Source: Otis tarda (lineage: Eukaryota > Chordata > Aves > Otidiformes > Otididae). From it: a stretch of 64,000 bases of DNA. The translations under genes were made by a program, and so were the position numbers. Of this stretch, positions 37,930 through 48,660 are shown one piece after another; the stretch's first letter is position 1; every line of letters starts with the position of its first letter. Below the pieces are notes generated by a model. The model did no database searches, was not told the origin of the DNA, and saw nothing but the letters and a program-made list of their open reading frames with translations. The stretch covers positions 162,080,053 through 162,144,052 of the forward strand of contig CM048552.1 of assembly GCA_026413225.1 (NCBI GenBank). The letters run 5' to 3'.

Positions 37930-37935
37930 AATAAA
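37930..37935 (+). promoter_or_regulatory. LTR polyadenylation signal
   Basis: AATAAA is followed by the block TAGTTTTCCCCAAGTCGAGT, which is also kept after an AATAAA in the older LTR (minus strand, 29148-29153). This is the expected R-region signal. Confidence 0.55.
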
Positions 37936-38116
37936 TGAATAGTTTTCCCCAAGTCGAGTCTGTTTTGCCCGTGACGGTAACTTTAAGGATTTCTCCCTGT
38001 CCTTATCTCAAACCTCGAGCCGTTTTTCTTATATTTTCTCTCCCCGTTCTCTTGGAAGGTGGGGGAGTGAGAGAGAGACTGCATAGTCTGGTCCTGATCA
38101 GGGCTGAACTACGACA

Positions 38117-38121
38117 AGCAC
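38117..38121. repeat. Target-site duplication (right) of family B LTR
   Basis: AGCAC is identical to 36968-36972. Confidence 0.9.
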
Positions 38122-41100
38122 ATATAGTAATTTCTCCAAAACTGTGTCAGCAAGAAAAAGGCATTAACACAGTACTCTGTCATCATTAAAGCATCAGACA
38201 GTTTTGTTCAAAATATGATTAGGACTTGATTGAAAGAACTCAAACTTTTGACTGTACGCAAAACAAAATGAATGTCATTCAAAGTGAATGTACAATTTTT
38301 TTTTTATTTGTCACATATAAAAAGCCAGAAATTCATTATTTTCTTCCCTCTTTTTTTTTTATTCTTTTGCAGAGATGTGGGAAAAACTTTGGTAGAGCAA
38401 TGATGGGGAGAAAAAACCAGCACATATACATTAAAATTGTAAATGACCCATACTCAGGCATGATTTCTGTATTATATTGACTGTGGACAGAGACTAAGAA
38501 GCAGTCGTGCAATAACAAATATATATCCTCAAGGGAAATCTCCTTACCATTAAGTAAATGGTCAAGACCATTATGCTACAAGGACAAACAAATCTTCATT
38601 GCCAGCACAGTAAGTGATAAAATATATTTATTGGCAGAGGGTATATGTACTTTCAATAGACAGAATGTAAAAGAATTTGTAAAACCACTGGAGTTTTTCA
38701 GGGCTGTTTTTAACTTTTTTTTTTTTTTAAGAATGTAAACAAATGACTGAAAATTAATTGTGGTATTGTAGACCATGAATTCACCAGTTTTTGTTTATAA
38801 AAGTGAAAAATCAGTCCAATTAAACACTGCAATATTTATGTTAAGTGATGTAATATTTTATTCACTGCACATTGCATTCAATCACTTCATTCAATAATTA
38901 TTCCCTTCAAATTTTCAATAAATCTGATGGATCTGAAAAAGCTTAAGTCAAGAGGAAAAACTTAACTAACATCAGTGAGCTCAAATCAAACTCTGGATGA
39001 GAACAGCAAGATCAATTTTTTTCCCCAAAAGTGTTATTTCTTAATTCGGCAATATAGAAAAATAATTAAAATTTTAATTAAAAATTTAATACAGACATAG
39101 AACTACTACAAAAAAAATTATTTTTCTTTTTAAAATCTTATAGAAAAATAAAGATTTTTTTCTTTATAGTGTCTCTCTAACCAATTCACTCAACCCACCT
39201 GGTTTCAGTGTGCCACACTTTCTTAACAGCCAGCTAGATCTTTTCCCTGTTATAGTAAATCAATGGAAAATGTGCCATTGATTTCAGGTAGAAGTGAGAG
39301 ATAGCAAGGAGCTGAGGCATAAAAGGGAAAAAAAGAGACTTAAACACATTTGTTTTATTGATTACTGTTGACTATAACTGCAAACCCATTAACAACTTGA
39401 TTATAGGAGAGGAGGCCTTGGTTTTCTCCTTGTGTTGGACAGAAAAACAGAGAGAGTGCACACAAAAGTGAGACAGTTAGAGAAATGAAGCAGTCTTGCA
39501 GAAATTGTGTTTACTGAGTAATAGAAAGACTTAAACAGAAATTCTTTACATGTACATTTGCTTAAAGTAGTCCAGCTTTTTAAGTATAACTATACCTTAA
39601 TGCATTTATATCCTTCAGAAGAAAATTAATAAGATAAGCTGAATTGTTAATACCTCATTAAACAGTACTATTCACCTCTTCTTTATAAAATTAAATTGTT
39701 GTAACTTAAACCCACACAAAGTTATACTTTACTTATTGCTGGTATTACAAAAATAGTTACCTAATCCAAAGTTTATAAAAAGCCTAGTAAATTAACACAT
39801 TGTATGCACAATTTTGTTTATTTTTATTTCAGAAAATACCACATTAGAAATGTTGTTAGAAATCCCAGGTACAGTTGAGAGATTACTACCAATTAGTTAG
39901 TGAAATAACTCATGAGAAGATATATTTCTTGTATCAGCATTGCCTAACGTACATTTGTTCTGCATGAAGAATTACTAATCATATTACCGGATTTCAGTAG
40001 TTTAAATGTTAAGTAACAAAGCCAGCTTCTCTACATCTAATTGGATCTGTGTAGACCAGGAGAAATAAAAGGTTCAAGAGACATATTGTACATCTAAACT
40101 GAAGTCCTCAACGTAAAAAATAGGGTTCTGTGTCACAAAACTTAGTGGATGAGAATCCTGCTCTGCTTTTGCTTAGAAATGTGAGACAGGAAGGGGTTAA
40201 ATACAACCTTACTGGTAAGAATCGGAGGTGAAGGCCCTGTAGTTCATAAGCTCCTGCTGTTCTGGTGTTCAAACATGACTTGTCCTACAGTTGTACAGCT
40301 GTGCCCGCTTATATGTGAGCTGAGTCTATCCTGAGCAAATGTCACTAGTTATCTGAAACTGTGAGAATGCAGGAGAAATTAAATCCAGAAGGTGCTATAG
40401 GAGTATCTATTCTTTCCCCGTGTTCCACAAAAGATGTATAGCAACACCTTAAGTACCAAAGACCAGAACTTCCAAACTACGTGCACAGGAAGATACTAAG
40501 AATAATCCAGGCCACTGTCAAATATCCTGGACTATTTTCCTGAATAACTGAGAGAGACAACAGACAGTAGTACTTCCCTTCTTTACTATATTTTGGTCTG
40601 TTTTAGCCCATATGGCTTGGATTCTACTGTGCCATGGTGTAGACAATGATGTGAGGGGGACCAGAAAAGCAAGAGTGACTTATTCCACTTGGCATGCCTG
40701 AGGGAATAAATGAGTATAAGGTAGGTTTATGTTCCTATAAATTCTGAGCCGACCTGAAGGCAGCTCAGCCCAGCATCAATTTTAGCAGCTAAAAGTCTTC
40801 AGATTTACAGCACCCAGTAATAATTCCCTAGATGCTGTTGTGGCAACTAAGAATTCCTGAAGCACGTTCAGCTATCACCTATATACATTCCTTTTCTGAG
40901 AAAAACAGAAGGGATTCAATAGAGGAACAGACTGATATGAAACAGCATCACCAAGTCACTATTCTGGTTCTAAACCCAAACAAACTTTTCAGCAGTATCT
41001 TCCAGTCACCGTATTATTCCAAATGACTTTGCATTTAAAAAAAAAGTTTAATCAGTCTGCCTTTGTGCAATAGATTGCTACTCCCCTACCTGAACAGCTC

Positions 41101-44100
41101 CCATAGTGCCAGCACAGAAATATATTCAATGTCATATGTCAAAGGAAAGAATGAAGTACCAATGCGTTGTGCACACATGATATGCACAGAAGCAGCTATG
41201 GTGCGTAATTAGCATAATTTTGGGACATAGGTTGAACAATGAGTCAATTACAGCTACGGTCCTGCATTTCATAATCACCACTTCAGAAAACATTTTGTAT
41301 ACACAGACAGTCATGCTGTTTGGAAAAGAACTTACTGTCAGGAGAGATAAGAGCCGACTGATTGAAGTCTCTACTGAGAGTATTTTTACCAAGCATTCTC
41401 TATTACAGCTTACCGTACTTCAGTTTGTCTTTATGAACATGCAATTCTGAATATTCCTTGATAGACAATGATGATGCCTCTGTCTGACATGACTATTACG
41501 ACACTAACTTTATTAGCATGTAAGCATTTTCCCACTAATTTTTTTGGATCATTCTCAGTTCTGATGCAACTCCAATGGTTTCGCTAAGCAAGGAGTCGGA
41601 ACAGTGTGTTCTGAAGTCTAGTGTGATATTAGCCCAAAACTAAGTAAAAAGCCTTGAAAATTGGATGTTTTCTACTGCTGCAATCAATGGTGGCAAATCA
41701 TACTATTTGTAAAATGTAATTTGAATTTAAAGTTATCGTAATTATAAAATTCACTTAAAGTTAATTACACCTTAAATCCACTTAATACTCTGTAATAAAT
41801 GTTATACTTGTAATGGATAGGCTCAGGCCATTAAAACAATAACTTTTATGAGTGAGATGAGGCCAATCTAAAATAAAATTAATCTGTGGGTGGAACAAGG
41901 ATTGAATTCTGATAGTTTAATACCTCGGACACAACACACACTTGCCAAGGGCACCTCCATCAGTATGCACCATGTCATTCTACAGTACAAAATATACTGA
42001 ATTGGAGAGCCTTTCTATTCCATTACTGTGGCCTCCAACCATAGCTTTGGCTTTCTATAGAATAAGAACTGTTCTACATCAAGTGGTATTTTAACATATA
42101 AACCAGAAGATAAAAACCAAAATCTCAAATTGGAAAAGTTAATTTTGGAAACAGTTATTTTTAATTTCAAAAAGTTCCACAGAAAAATGACAGCGAGTTC
42201 TGGGCCTTCGTATAATCTATGTTAACATTTTCAAGTGAGGCTTGTGCTTTCTGATACTTTTGCAGAGCTCGCTGAACCTTCTGTTATAATACACATAAGC
42301 AGAGACTTTTTTTTTAGGCTATTTTTTTATATAGGAATTAATACTTGCTTTTTTTTCTGGGCAATTTCCAGAATCCTTGGGAAAACACTAAAAGATATCA
42401 ATGTATCACTCTTGCCAATTCATCAGTTCTTTCAAGACTGGCTCCATTGCAGAGTTTAATAAATATTTCACATTTAAAAATTAGCATTTTCACTACCTAG
42501 CTCTTCTCCAGAGTTAGCAGTCAAGTATTTCACCTGCTCTTATAGCCAGTAGTGTGTATAACATTGCACATTAGAAATCTTATTTAAATGTTACAGTTCC
42601 AAAGTCAAACAGAATTATGGCTGCCATATTGATTTAATTCCATTTCTTACTGCATGGGGATTATAATAATCTTACAAAAATTAAAATAAGAGTCCATGAC
42701 ACGGCCAAGAAGATACCTCCATAATATATGATGCTTCTATGCTTTCAACACCAAAGAACATAATTTCTTATCTTGAAACCCTCTGGCTCACTCACCCTGA
42801 CCTCTTGCCCATCTTCAGTCCTATCTTTGAACAAAGGCATATTCCCCAAGGTTCCCAGAATGCATTTGTTTTCCTACTTGAAAAATTAAACCCAAAGCCC
42901 TTAGCCAGATTTTGGCTAAGCCTTTTATTTCACAAAATAAAAGGAAACATTACTTTCATTCAGAGCAAATTGGTAGCACTGGATAGCTACTTGTATGAAA
43001 CTCTATTGCCCATTTTTATCTAAATCCAGAAGTTAAGTGATTGAAGAACTCCTCCAGTCTTTGGAAATGTTGAGTCACTTTTTTTTTTCACCTTTAAATA
43101 TGTATTTCTCCTAGTAATGATCATGTGTAAGTATTTAGGGTGGAAGGGAAGGTACTTTGTACTTCTGCAGCTGAAGCTCTTCCTCCACACATTAACATAC
43201 ACCTACAAATATTTATTATGCTAGAACAAGCATGAATCTTGTTTCCTACTGATTAACATACTCAAGGGAGGAGTTGTACAAAAGTAATTTCTGAATCTTC
43301 TGCTTAAATGACTTAAAACTAATAATGATTGTCTTCTTTCAAATGCTAATTTATTTAATGGTAAAGACTATATTATTCCTTGTTGTATGCATATAAAATA
43401 CTGAACAATTTCCTCCTATTCATTCTCTTTTCCATTCCTCTTCCCTTTTGATCTTACTTATAGGTAAAGGCATTAGATAGCACTCATAATACAAGATATT
43501 TACACATCATAAATAGAAGGTTTACATCATGCCTCTTGATTCCCATACAAGTACAAAGGAGAGGAAATCAAGACTCATTTTGAGTTATCCTCCCTTATAT
43601 AGAGCCAGTCATAAAGCTTAGTTAATAAAACACTACTATTTTTAGGGAATTGGACAACTACAAATTACCCCAAACCGACCTGATTCAATCTTTCTACAGT
43701 CACATGCTCATAGTTCTCCAATGAACATCCAAACATTGTTTTGATGTGCTTCTTTAGTAGTTCTTTTTTTGGTTATTTTAAAATGGGGTTATTATAAACA
43801 TTTCCATAACAGCAAACACCCAAGTATTAGGAAGAGAATCAAATTACAAAGTAGAGTGTTCTACCTGTGCTGTTCATCAGTGGGATTTCTGACACTTTTT
43901 TTTTTTACTTTTTTTTTTTTTCCTTCATTCCTACAGTCCTTATAATGTCAACAACAGACACTTTTTTTCTGTCTTTGACAGAATCAACTGCTCTGTATTA
44001 GATATAAAGCATTACCTGGACAGCAGAGATAGAGCTAGGTTGTGTTTCTCCAGAATTCAATTTAAGCCTGCTTCTTTATGATAGGTTATCAGCTGTTCTT

Positions 44101-45227
44101 TTTCTTATTTGATGTGTTTATGCTGTGTTCATTTAATAAAGATTGTTAGTGCTGATGTATTATAGACCATTTTTATTACTGAAGAATATTGCTGTAAAAA
44201 ATCAATAAATAAATAATCACAAGCCTTAGTTACATGTCAGACACCTTCTTAAAAAGCAAACAAACAAATAAAAATAAAACAAAGCAAAACTCCCCTTTTT
44301 ATTTCACCTCTTTTACTCAAACATACACACTTTCTGTGTGTGGCTGCCAAAGTAGGGCTTTGGCTTTTGTGATTGTGGGATCTTTATTGAGGAAGAAGGG
44401 TTACCTAGCAGGGATGTGTTAGATCTGAAAGAATGAAAAAAAGTAAGTTCAGTAACCTAGTGAGGAAAGCTTTAATCTAGGTGCACTGGGGGAGAGTTAC
44501 CATAACCTGAAGTGAAGTCAGAGTATAAGGTGCAGAGCAGGTGTGTGGGGGAGGGACAATGTTATAGATTTCCTGTAAAAGTAGCACAGTTTGGGGCGCA
44601 TCTCAAATGCCTGTACAACAATGCAAGTGACATGGGAAATACACATGAGGAATTGGAAGTTCATGTACAATGGCAGAGTTGGGAGTACAGAGACATGGTA
44701 GGAGAACTCATGACTGGAGTACTGCAATGGTGGTATACCGACTCCTTATGAAAGAGAGCATGGATAGGTGTGGAGGAGAGTTCGTACTTTCTACAGAACT
44801 AAAATAACTTGAATGTACGTAGCTTTGCTTTGGGATGAAGCAGTTGATGAAGGGTGGATGAAGCTTCAAGAACATCAGCTGTGCTGATGTTCTAAGTATC
44901 CAGAAGAGACATGGTGGCTTGAAACTGACCATTCATCTCTCTTCCAAAGCAAGAATCAGGAACATCAAATCAGGAACATCAAATTAATTTAGCTAGAGCC
45001 AGTTTCTAAACAAGTAAAAGGGGAACTTCGTGGAATGAAGCATAGAACTGTAGAGCTACTCTATATATAGTGTACTGAATGCTAAAAGTTACATGGATTT
45101 AGAGGGAAAACTTGACCAGTTCATGCAACCTAATGGTTATTGAATATGTAAAAGGCACACTGCAGTTGAATGAGTGTTAAGGAACTGTATTTTCCTTTTT
45201 CTCGTTTTTCTTTGGGCATTTGTTTAG
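38122..45227. other. AT-rich unique sequence, no gene seen
   Basis: About 7 kb without a recognised transposon, RNA gene or exon. Poly-T runs occur at 38717-38728 and 43898-43921. The frame at 42739-43023 (94 codons) has no recognisable domain. An 11-bp hairpin (44869-44893) and a 14-bp tandem duplication (44955-44982) lie near the right end. Confidence 0.5.
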
Positions 45228-45303
45228 CTAATATTGGAGATGGGATACGGCACTTCACAGACCTTTTGGTCTGACCCAGACTAGCCATATTGAGTTTTAT
45301 TAT
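45228..45303 (+). mobile_element. Probable ancient CR1/L3-type 3' tail relic
   Basis: TTGGAGATGGGATACGGCAC followed by CAGACCTTTTGGTCTGACCC and AGACTAGCCATATTGAG resembles the widely conserved 3' end of old amniote CR1/L3 elements (a ...TTTGGTCTGACCCAGTATGGCC-type ending). Only about 75 bp is recognisable. The match is from memory, so confidence is moderate. Confidence 0.55.
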
Positions 45304-47425
45304 ATGGTTTGCATGTTTACCGTAATAAAGCTGAAACCTCTTCCAAGGGGTGTTTGATCTGTATGCCACAAATCACCCTATCAGACAAAGTACAAAAAAC
45401 GAAAGTAAGTCAGTCAAAAGCAATTACTATGTTTACTTTTGTTTTTATATTGCATCACAGTGAATGAGAAGGAAAACTTTCAGATATGTATTTTGTGCTG
45501 AATCACCACGGGATGTTTATTAAATCACTGTAATTTAAAATAAAGCAATACAACATTCTATTTCAATTTACTAAAAAAAAAAAATTAAAAACCCCTCTTA
45601 TTTTACAACTAGAAATTCCCCATGGTTTTAACATGGAAGGGAATAATTTCCCTGTAATATTTCCATGGATAAACAAGAGCTGACAGATGGTATAACACAA
45701 AATAAAACTTTCTATTAAGTTCAGAATACATATTATACAAACACAGTACTCATATTAATATATTCCAAATGGCCCTGGTCTAGATCTTAGCGAAATCAAC
45801 AAGACTATTTCCATTAAATCTGGTGTGTAGCATAAGAAATGTAACAGTTTTCCAGTAATTTCATACTTTTATTAGAAAAAAGAACAAAAATTTATTGCTT
45901 TTATAGACTATTGAGATGTATTGATCTTAATAATTTAATGAGCCCTCTCATCGTGTTTATGTAGTACAGACTGAAACCACCTGATTAAGCTAACTATATA
46001 CATACTCAAGACAGCAAGAATGCATCAAATATATGTAGTAAAAGTACAGGAAAGTGGTGTATTCTTTTTAGCCTCACTCTTTGTCCATGCATTCACTCTG
46101 CGATGCCCAGAAGAAACTCAAGACTATGGATCAATAAAATAACATTAAAAATTAGGTCAAGTCAATCATTACTAAAATTACAAGGAAGAGGTGAAAAAAA
46201 GGCATCATTTTAGTTGCTGATAAATGCCCTAGTTCTATGAATATCAATCGACTAAAAAATTTTACCTATTAGTACTATAGATTCTATTCTTCCAAGGTTC
46301 TGTCATAGCTAGTTAACTGTAAGCTAAATCTGATTAAGCAATGATGATTTGGAAGATTTTGCATTTTACACACGACAGAAAAAGGGACATGAAACTGTTC
46401 TTCATCTTTGTATGTGGCAAGTAACTTGATAGCTGAGACAGAAAATTGAAGATTTCCTTAGAAATGATTTTCTTTCCTTTCACAGAGAATTGTTTCCTTT
46501 TGAAAAACTAAAGTAGAAAAAAAATAGCATGTTCAACGAAAAAGAAAAATAATTTATAATTGCAATGGTCTTTACACTTCAGTTATATTAAAACCAATCA
46601 GTTGATATACTGGATGAATGAGAAATTACCAAAATAACTTTACAAAGTCATTCAAAAGGTGACAGACACCATAAATCAGGAGTTTCCCTCTCTTTTATTT
46701 ACATATTTCCTTATTTTTTTCAAAAAGCAGGAGAACCTTGAGAAAAATGTAATGGCTCAATGTGCCAAATTTAGCAAAAATTAATGTCAGAGTGCACTTA
46801 CTGTTTTTTTCGTAGTGTGCAGTTAGCTGTGGAAATGTCAACTTTAATGAAAACCCTGTTCCCCTGTAGTCAAACAGAGTGAACTCTCAAGGGCATCCCC
46901 TATGCGTCATCCTCCTTGTGCCTTTTGATCTGATCAAACGGAATCTTTCATGCTTGCTGAATACACAGGTAGCGTCTTGTAAAGTTGTGTGCTCTTTGGG
47001 TTTTCCACAGCTGTTTCTCAGATTTATGGTTTCATATTTTTTTCAAGGGCAAACACAGCTCACCTACTTTAAATTATTTTTGCAAGTATTTCTATCAGTG
47101 TACTCTTGTTACTTTTTTCAACCTCTGGTTTTTTTCAACAATTTTCAATTTGGAATACTTGTGCGTTTTGCAGACTTGCAAGGAGAAGTTAAGAGGCCAG
47201 TAGTTTCGAAAGACACTCATTCTGGCCCACCTATCTGAGTATTAAGTGCTAGCTCATGTATTACACAGAAGAGAAACTGTGAATATGTGACAAAATTGCA
47301 ATGCCAGATAGAAGGGAATGTTAAAAGGGTGGGACTTAATAGCAGTGTTTGAGAGAAGTATTTTTTTCATGTAATCTGTGAAGAAAATAGGTGAACCATT
47401 ACAAAACAAACAAACAAAAAAAAAA
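45304..47425. other. AT-rich unique sequence, no gene seen
   Basis: No recognised repeat or gene. The frame at 46879-47238 (119 codons) is rich in Phe and Leu, lacks a recognisable domain and is probably chance. A (CAAA)n run directly precedes the CR1 tail at 47404-47425. Confidence 0.5.
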
Positions 47426-48637
47426 ATCATAGAATCATAGAACGGTTAGAGTTGGAAGGGACCTTCAAAGGTCATCTAGTGCATGGAGCAGGGACATCCC
47501 CGACTAGATCAGGTTGCTCAGAGCCTCATCCAGCCTGGCCTTGAACATTTCCAGGGATGGGGCTTCCACCACCTCTCTGGGCAACCTGTTCCAGTGTTCT
47601 ACAACTTGCATTGTAAAAAATTTTTTCCTAATTTCCAATCTAAATCTACCTCCCTCTATTTTAAAACCATTACCCCTCATCCTATCGCAACAGGCCCTAC
47701 TGAACAGCCTCTCCCCATCTTTCTTGTAGGCCCCCTTGAGGTACTGGAAGACCGCTATCAGGTCTCCCCAGAGCCTCCTCTTCTCCAGGCTGAACAGCCC
47801 CAACTCTCTCAGACTGTCCTCATAGGAAAGGTGCTTCAGCCCTCTTATCATCTTTGTGGCCCTCCTCCGGACCTTCTCCAACTGGTCCATGTCCTTCTGA
47901 TGTTGGGGGCTCCAGAACTGGACACAGAACTCCAGGTGGGGTCTCACCAGGGCAGAGTAGAGGGGGAGAATCACCTCCTTCGACCTGCTGGCCACACTCC
48001 TCTTGATGCAGCCCAGGGTGCGGTTGGCCTTCTGGGCCGCAAGGGCGCATTGCTGGCTTATGTTTAGCTTCTCGTCCACCAGCACTCCCAAGTCCTTCTC
48101 CTCAGGGCTGCTCTTGATCCATTCTCCGCCCAGCCTGTATTTGTGCCTGGGATTGCCACGACCCAGGTGCAGGACCTTGCACTTGGCCTGGTTGAACTTC
48201 ATGAGGTTGGCACGGGCCCACCTCTCCAGCCTGTCAAGGTCCCTCTGGATGGCATCCCTCCCTTCCAGCGAGTCGACGGCACCACACAGCTTGGTGTCAT
48301 CGGCGAACTTGCTGAGGGTGCACTCTATCCCACTGTCCATGTTGCCAACAAAGATGTTGAAAAGGGCTGGGCCCAACACGGACCCATGAGGGACGCCACT
48401 GGTGACCGGTCTCCACATGGACATTGAGCCGTTGACCACCACTCTCTGAGTTCAGCCATCCAGCCAACTCCTTATCCACCGAGTGGTCCGTTCATCAAAC
48501 CCATGCCTCTCTAGTTTAGAGAGAAGGATGTCTTGCGGGACAGTGTCAAAAGCTTTGCACAAGTCCAGGTAGATGATATCCGTTGGTCGTCCCTTGACAA
48601 CTGATGCTGTCACCCCATCATAGAAGGCCACCAAATT
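47426..48637 (-). mobile_element. CR1 LINE, longest recent copy, minus strand
   Basis: It begins ATCATAGAATCATAGAACGG (reverse of the ATTCTATG tail), followed by the 3' hairpin region, where part of one arm (the usual CCAACCCCCCTGCA) is deleted after GGTCATCTAGT. About 1.1 kb of ORF2 follows. The 5' truncation is at about 48637, inside the codons for NLVAFYDG, where a fold-back and tandem copy begin. It is very close in sequence to the copies at 18361 and 21771. Confidence 0.95.
47504..48637 (-). pseudogene. CR1 ORF2 C-terminal two thirds, one in-frame stop
   Basis: From the 5' junction the frame reads [10 protein letters not shown], then [13 protein letters not shown] (motif A with its catalytic Asp). 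It continues to RSWLDG and a TGA stop at 48452-48454, then [18 protein letters not shown] (motif B; the usual GVPQGS has His for Gln), [11 protein letters not shown] (motif C, two catalytic Asp) and the C-terminal domain to ALSNLI. Both sides of the stop are in the same frame, so a single TGA, in a position where CR1 normally has Arg, interrupts about 380 codons. This fits a CpG change of CGA to TGA. There is no endonuclease or N-terminus, so it cannot be active. Confidence 0.92.
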
Positions 48638-48660
48638 GGTGGCCTTCAGGTGGCCTTCAG
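48623..48660. repeat. Fold-back and 11-bp tandem repeat at CR1 5' junction
   Basis: 48623-48633 (GAAGGCCACCA) and 48637-48647 (TGGTGGCCTTC) are perfect inverted repeats around AAT. GGTGGCCTTCA is then present twice in tandem (48638-48648 and 48649-48659). The left arm is CR1 coding sequence; the right arm and its duplicate are not expected CR1 sequence. Confidence 0.9.

Larger units (their letters stand above)
36973..38116 (+). mobile_element. Solo LTR, family B (ERVL-like), full length, plus strand
   Basis: This 1,144-bp LTR runs from TGTCGTGGTTTTG to GAACTACGACA. The terminal TGTCGT...ACGACA is an inverted repeat, and the LTR is flanked by perfect 5-bp AGCAC duplications. In order it shows a TATTTAAG promoter element at 37147, an A-rich stretch, a GC- and CpG-rich middle (about 37200-37800) with degenerate internal repeats, and AATAAA at 37930. 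No ERV genes flank it. Its GC-rich middle gives long chance frames, up to 242 codons on the minus strand at 37069-37797; these should not be called genes. Exact duplications and many remaining CpGs suggest a younger insertion than 28981-29719. Confidence 0.95.

Noticed and set aside
35109-38116. A provirus bounded by two LTRs in the same orientation
   Set aside because: The two LTRs belong to different families, each has its own target duplication, and the 1.2 kb between them has no gag or pol.
38370-38480. Pyrimidine tract plus CAG followed by an open frame, like a 3' splice site and exon
   Set aside because: The pyrimidine tract is one of many T runs here. The frame is short, and no matching 5' splice site or recognisable peptide follows.
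42739-43023. 94-codon frame as a possible small gene or exon
   Set aside because: No recognised domain, no clear splice sites at its edges and no start context that sets it apart from other AT-rich chance frames.
46879-47238. 119-codon hydrophobic frame
   Set aside because: Phe/Leu-rich composition follows from T-rich DNA. No family was recognised, and it is not supported by flanking signals.
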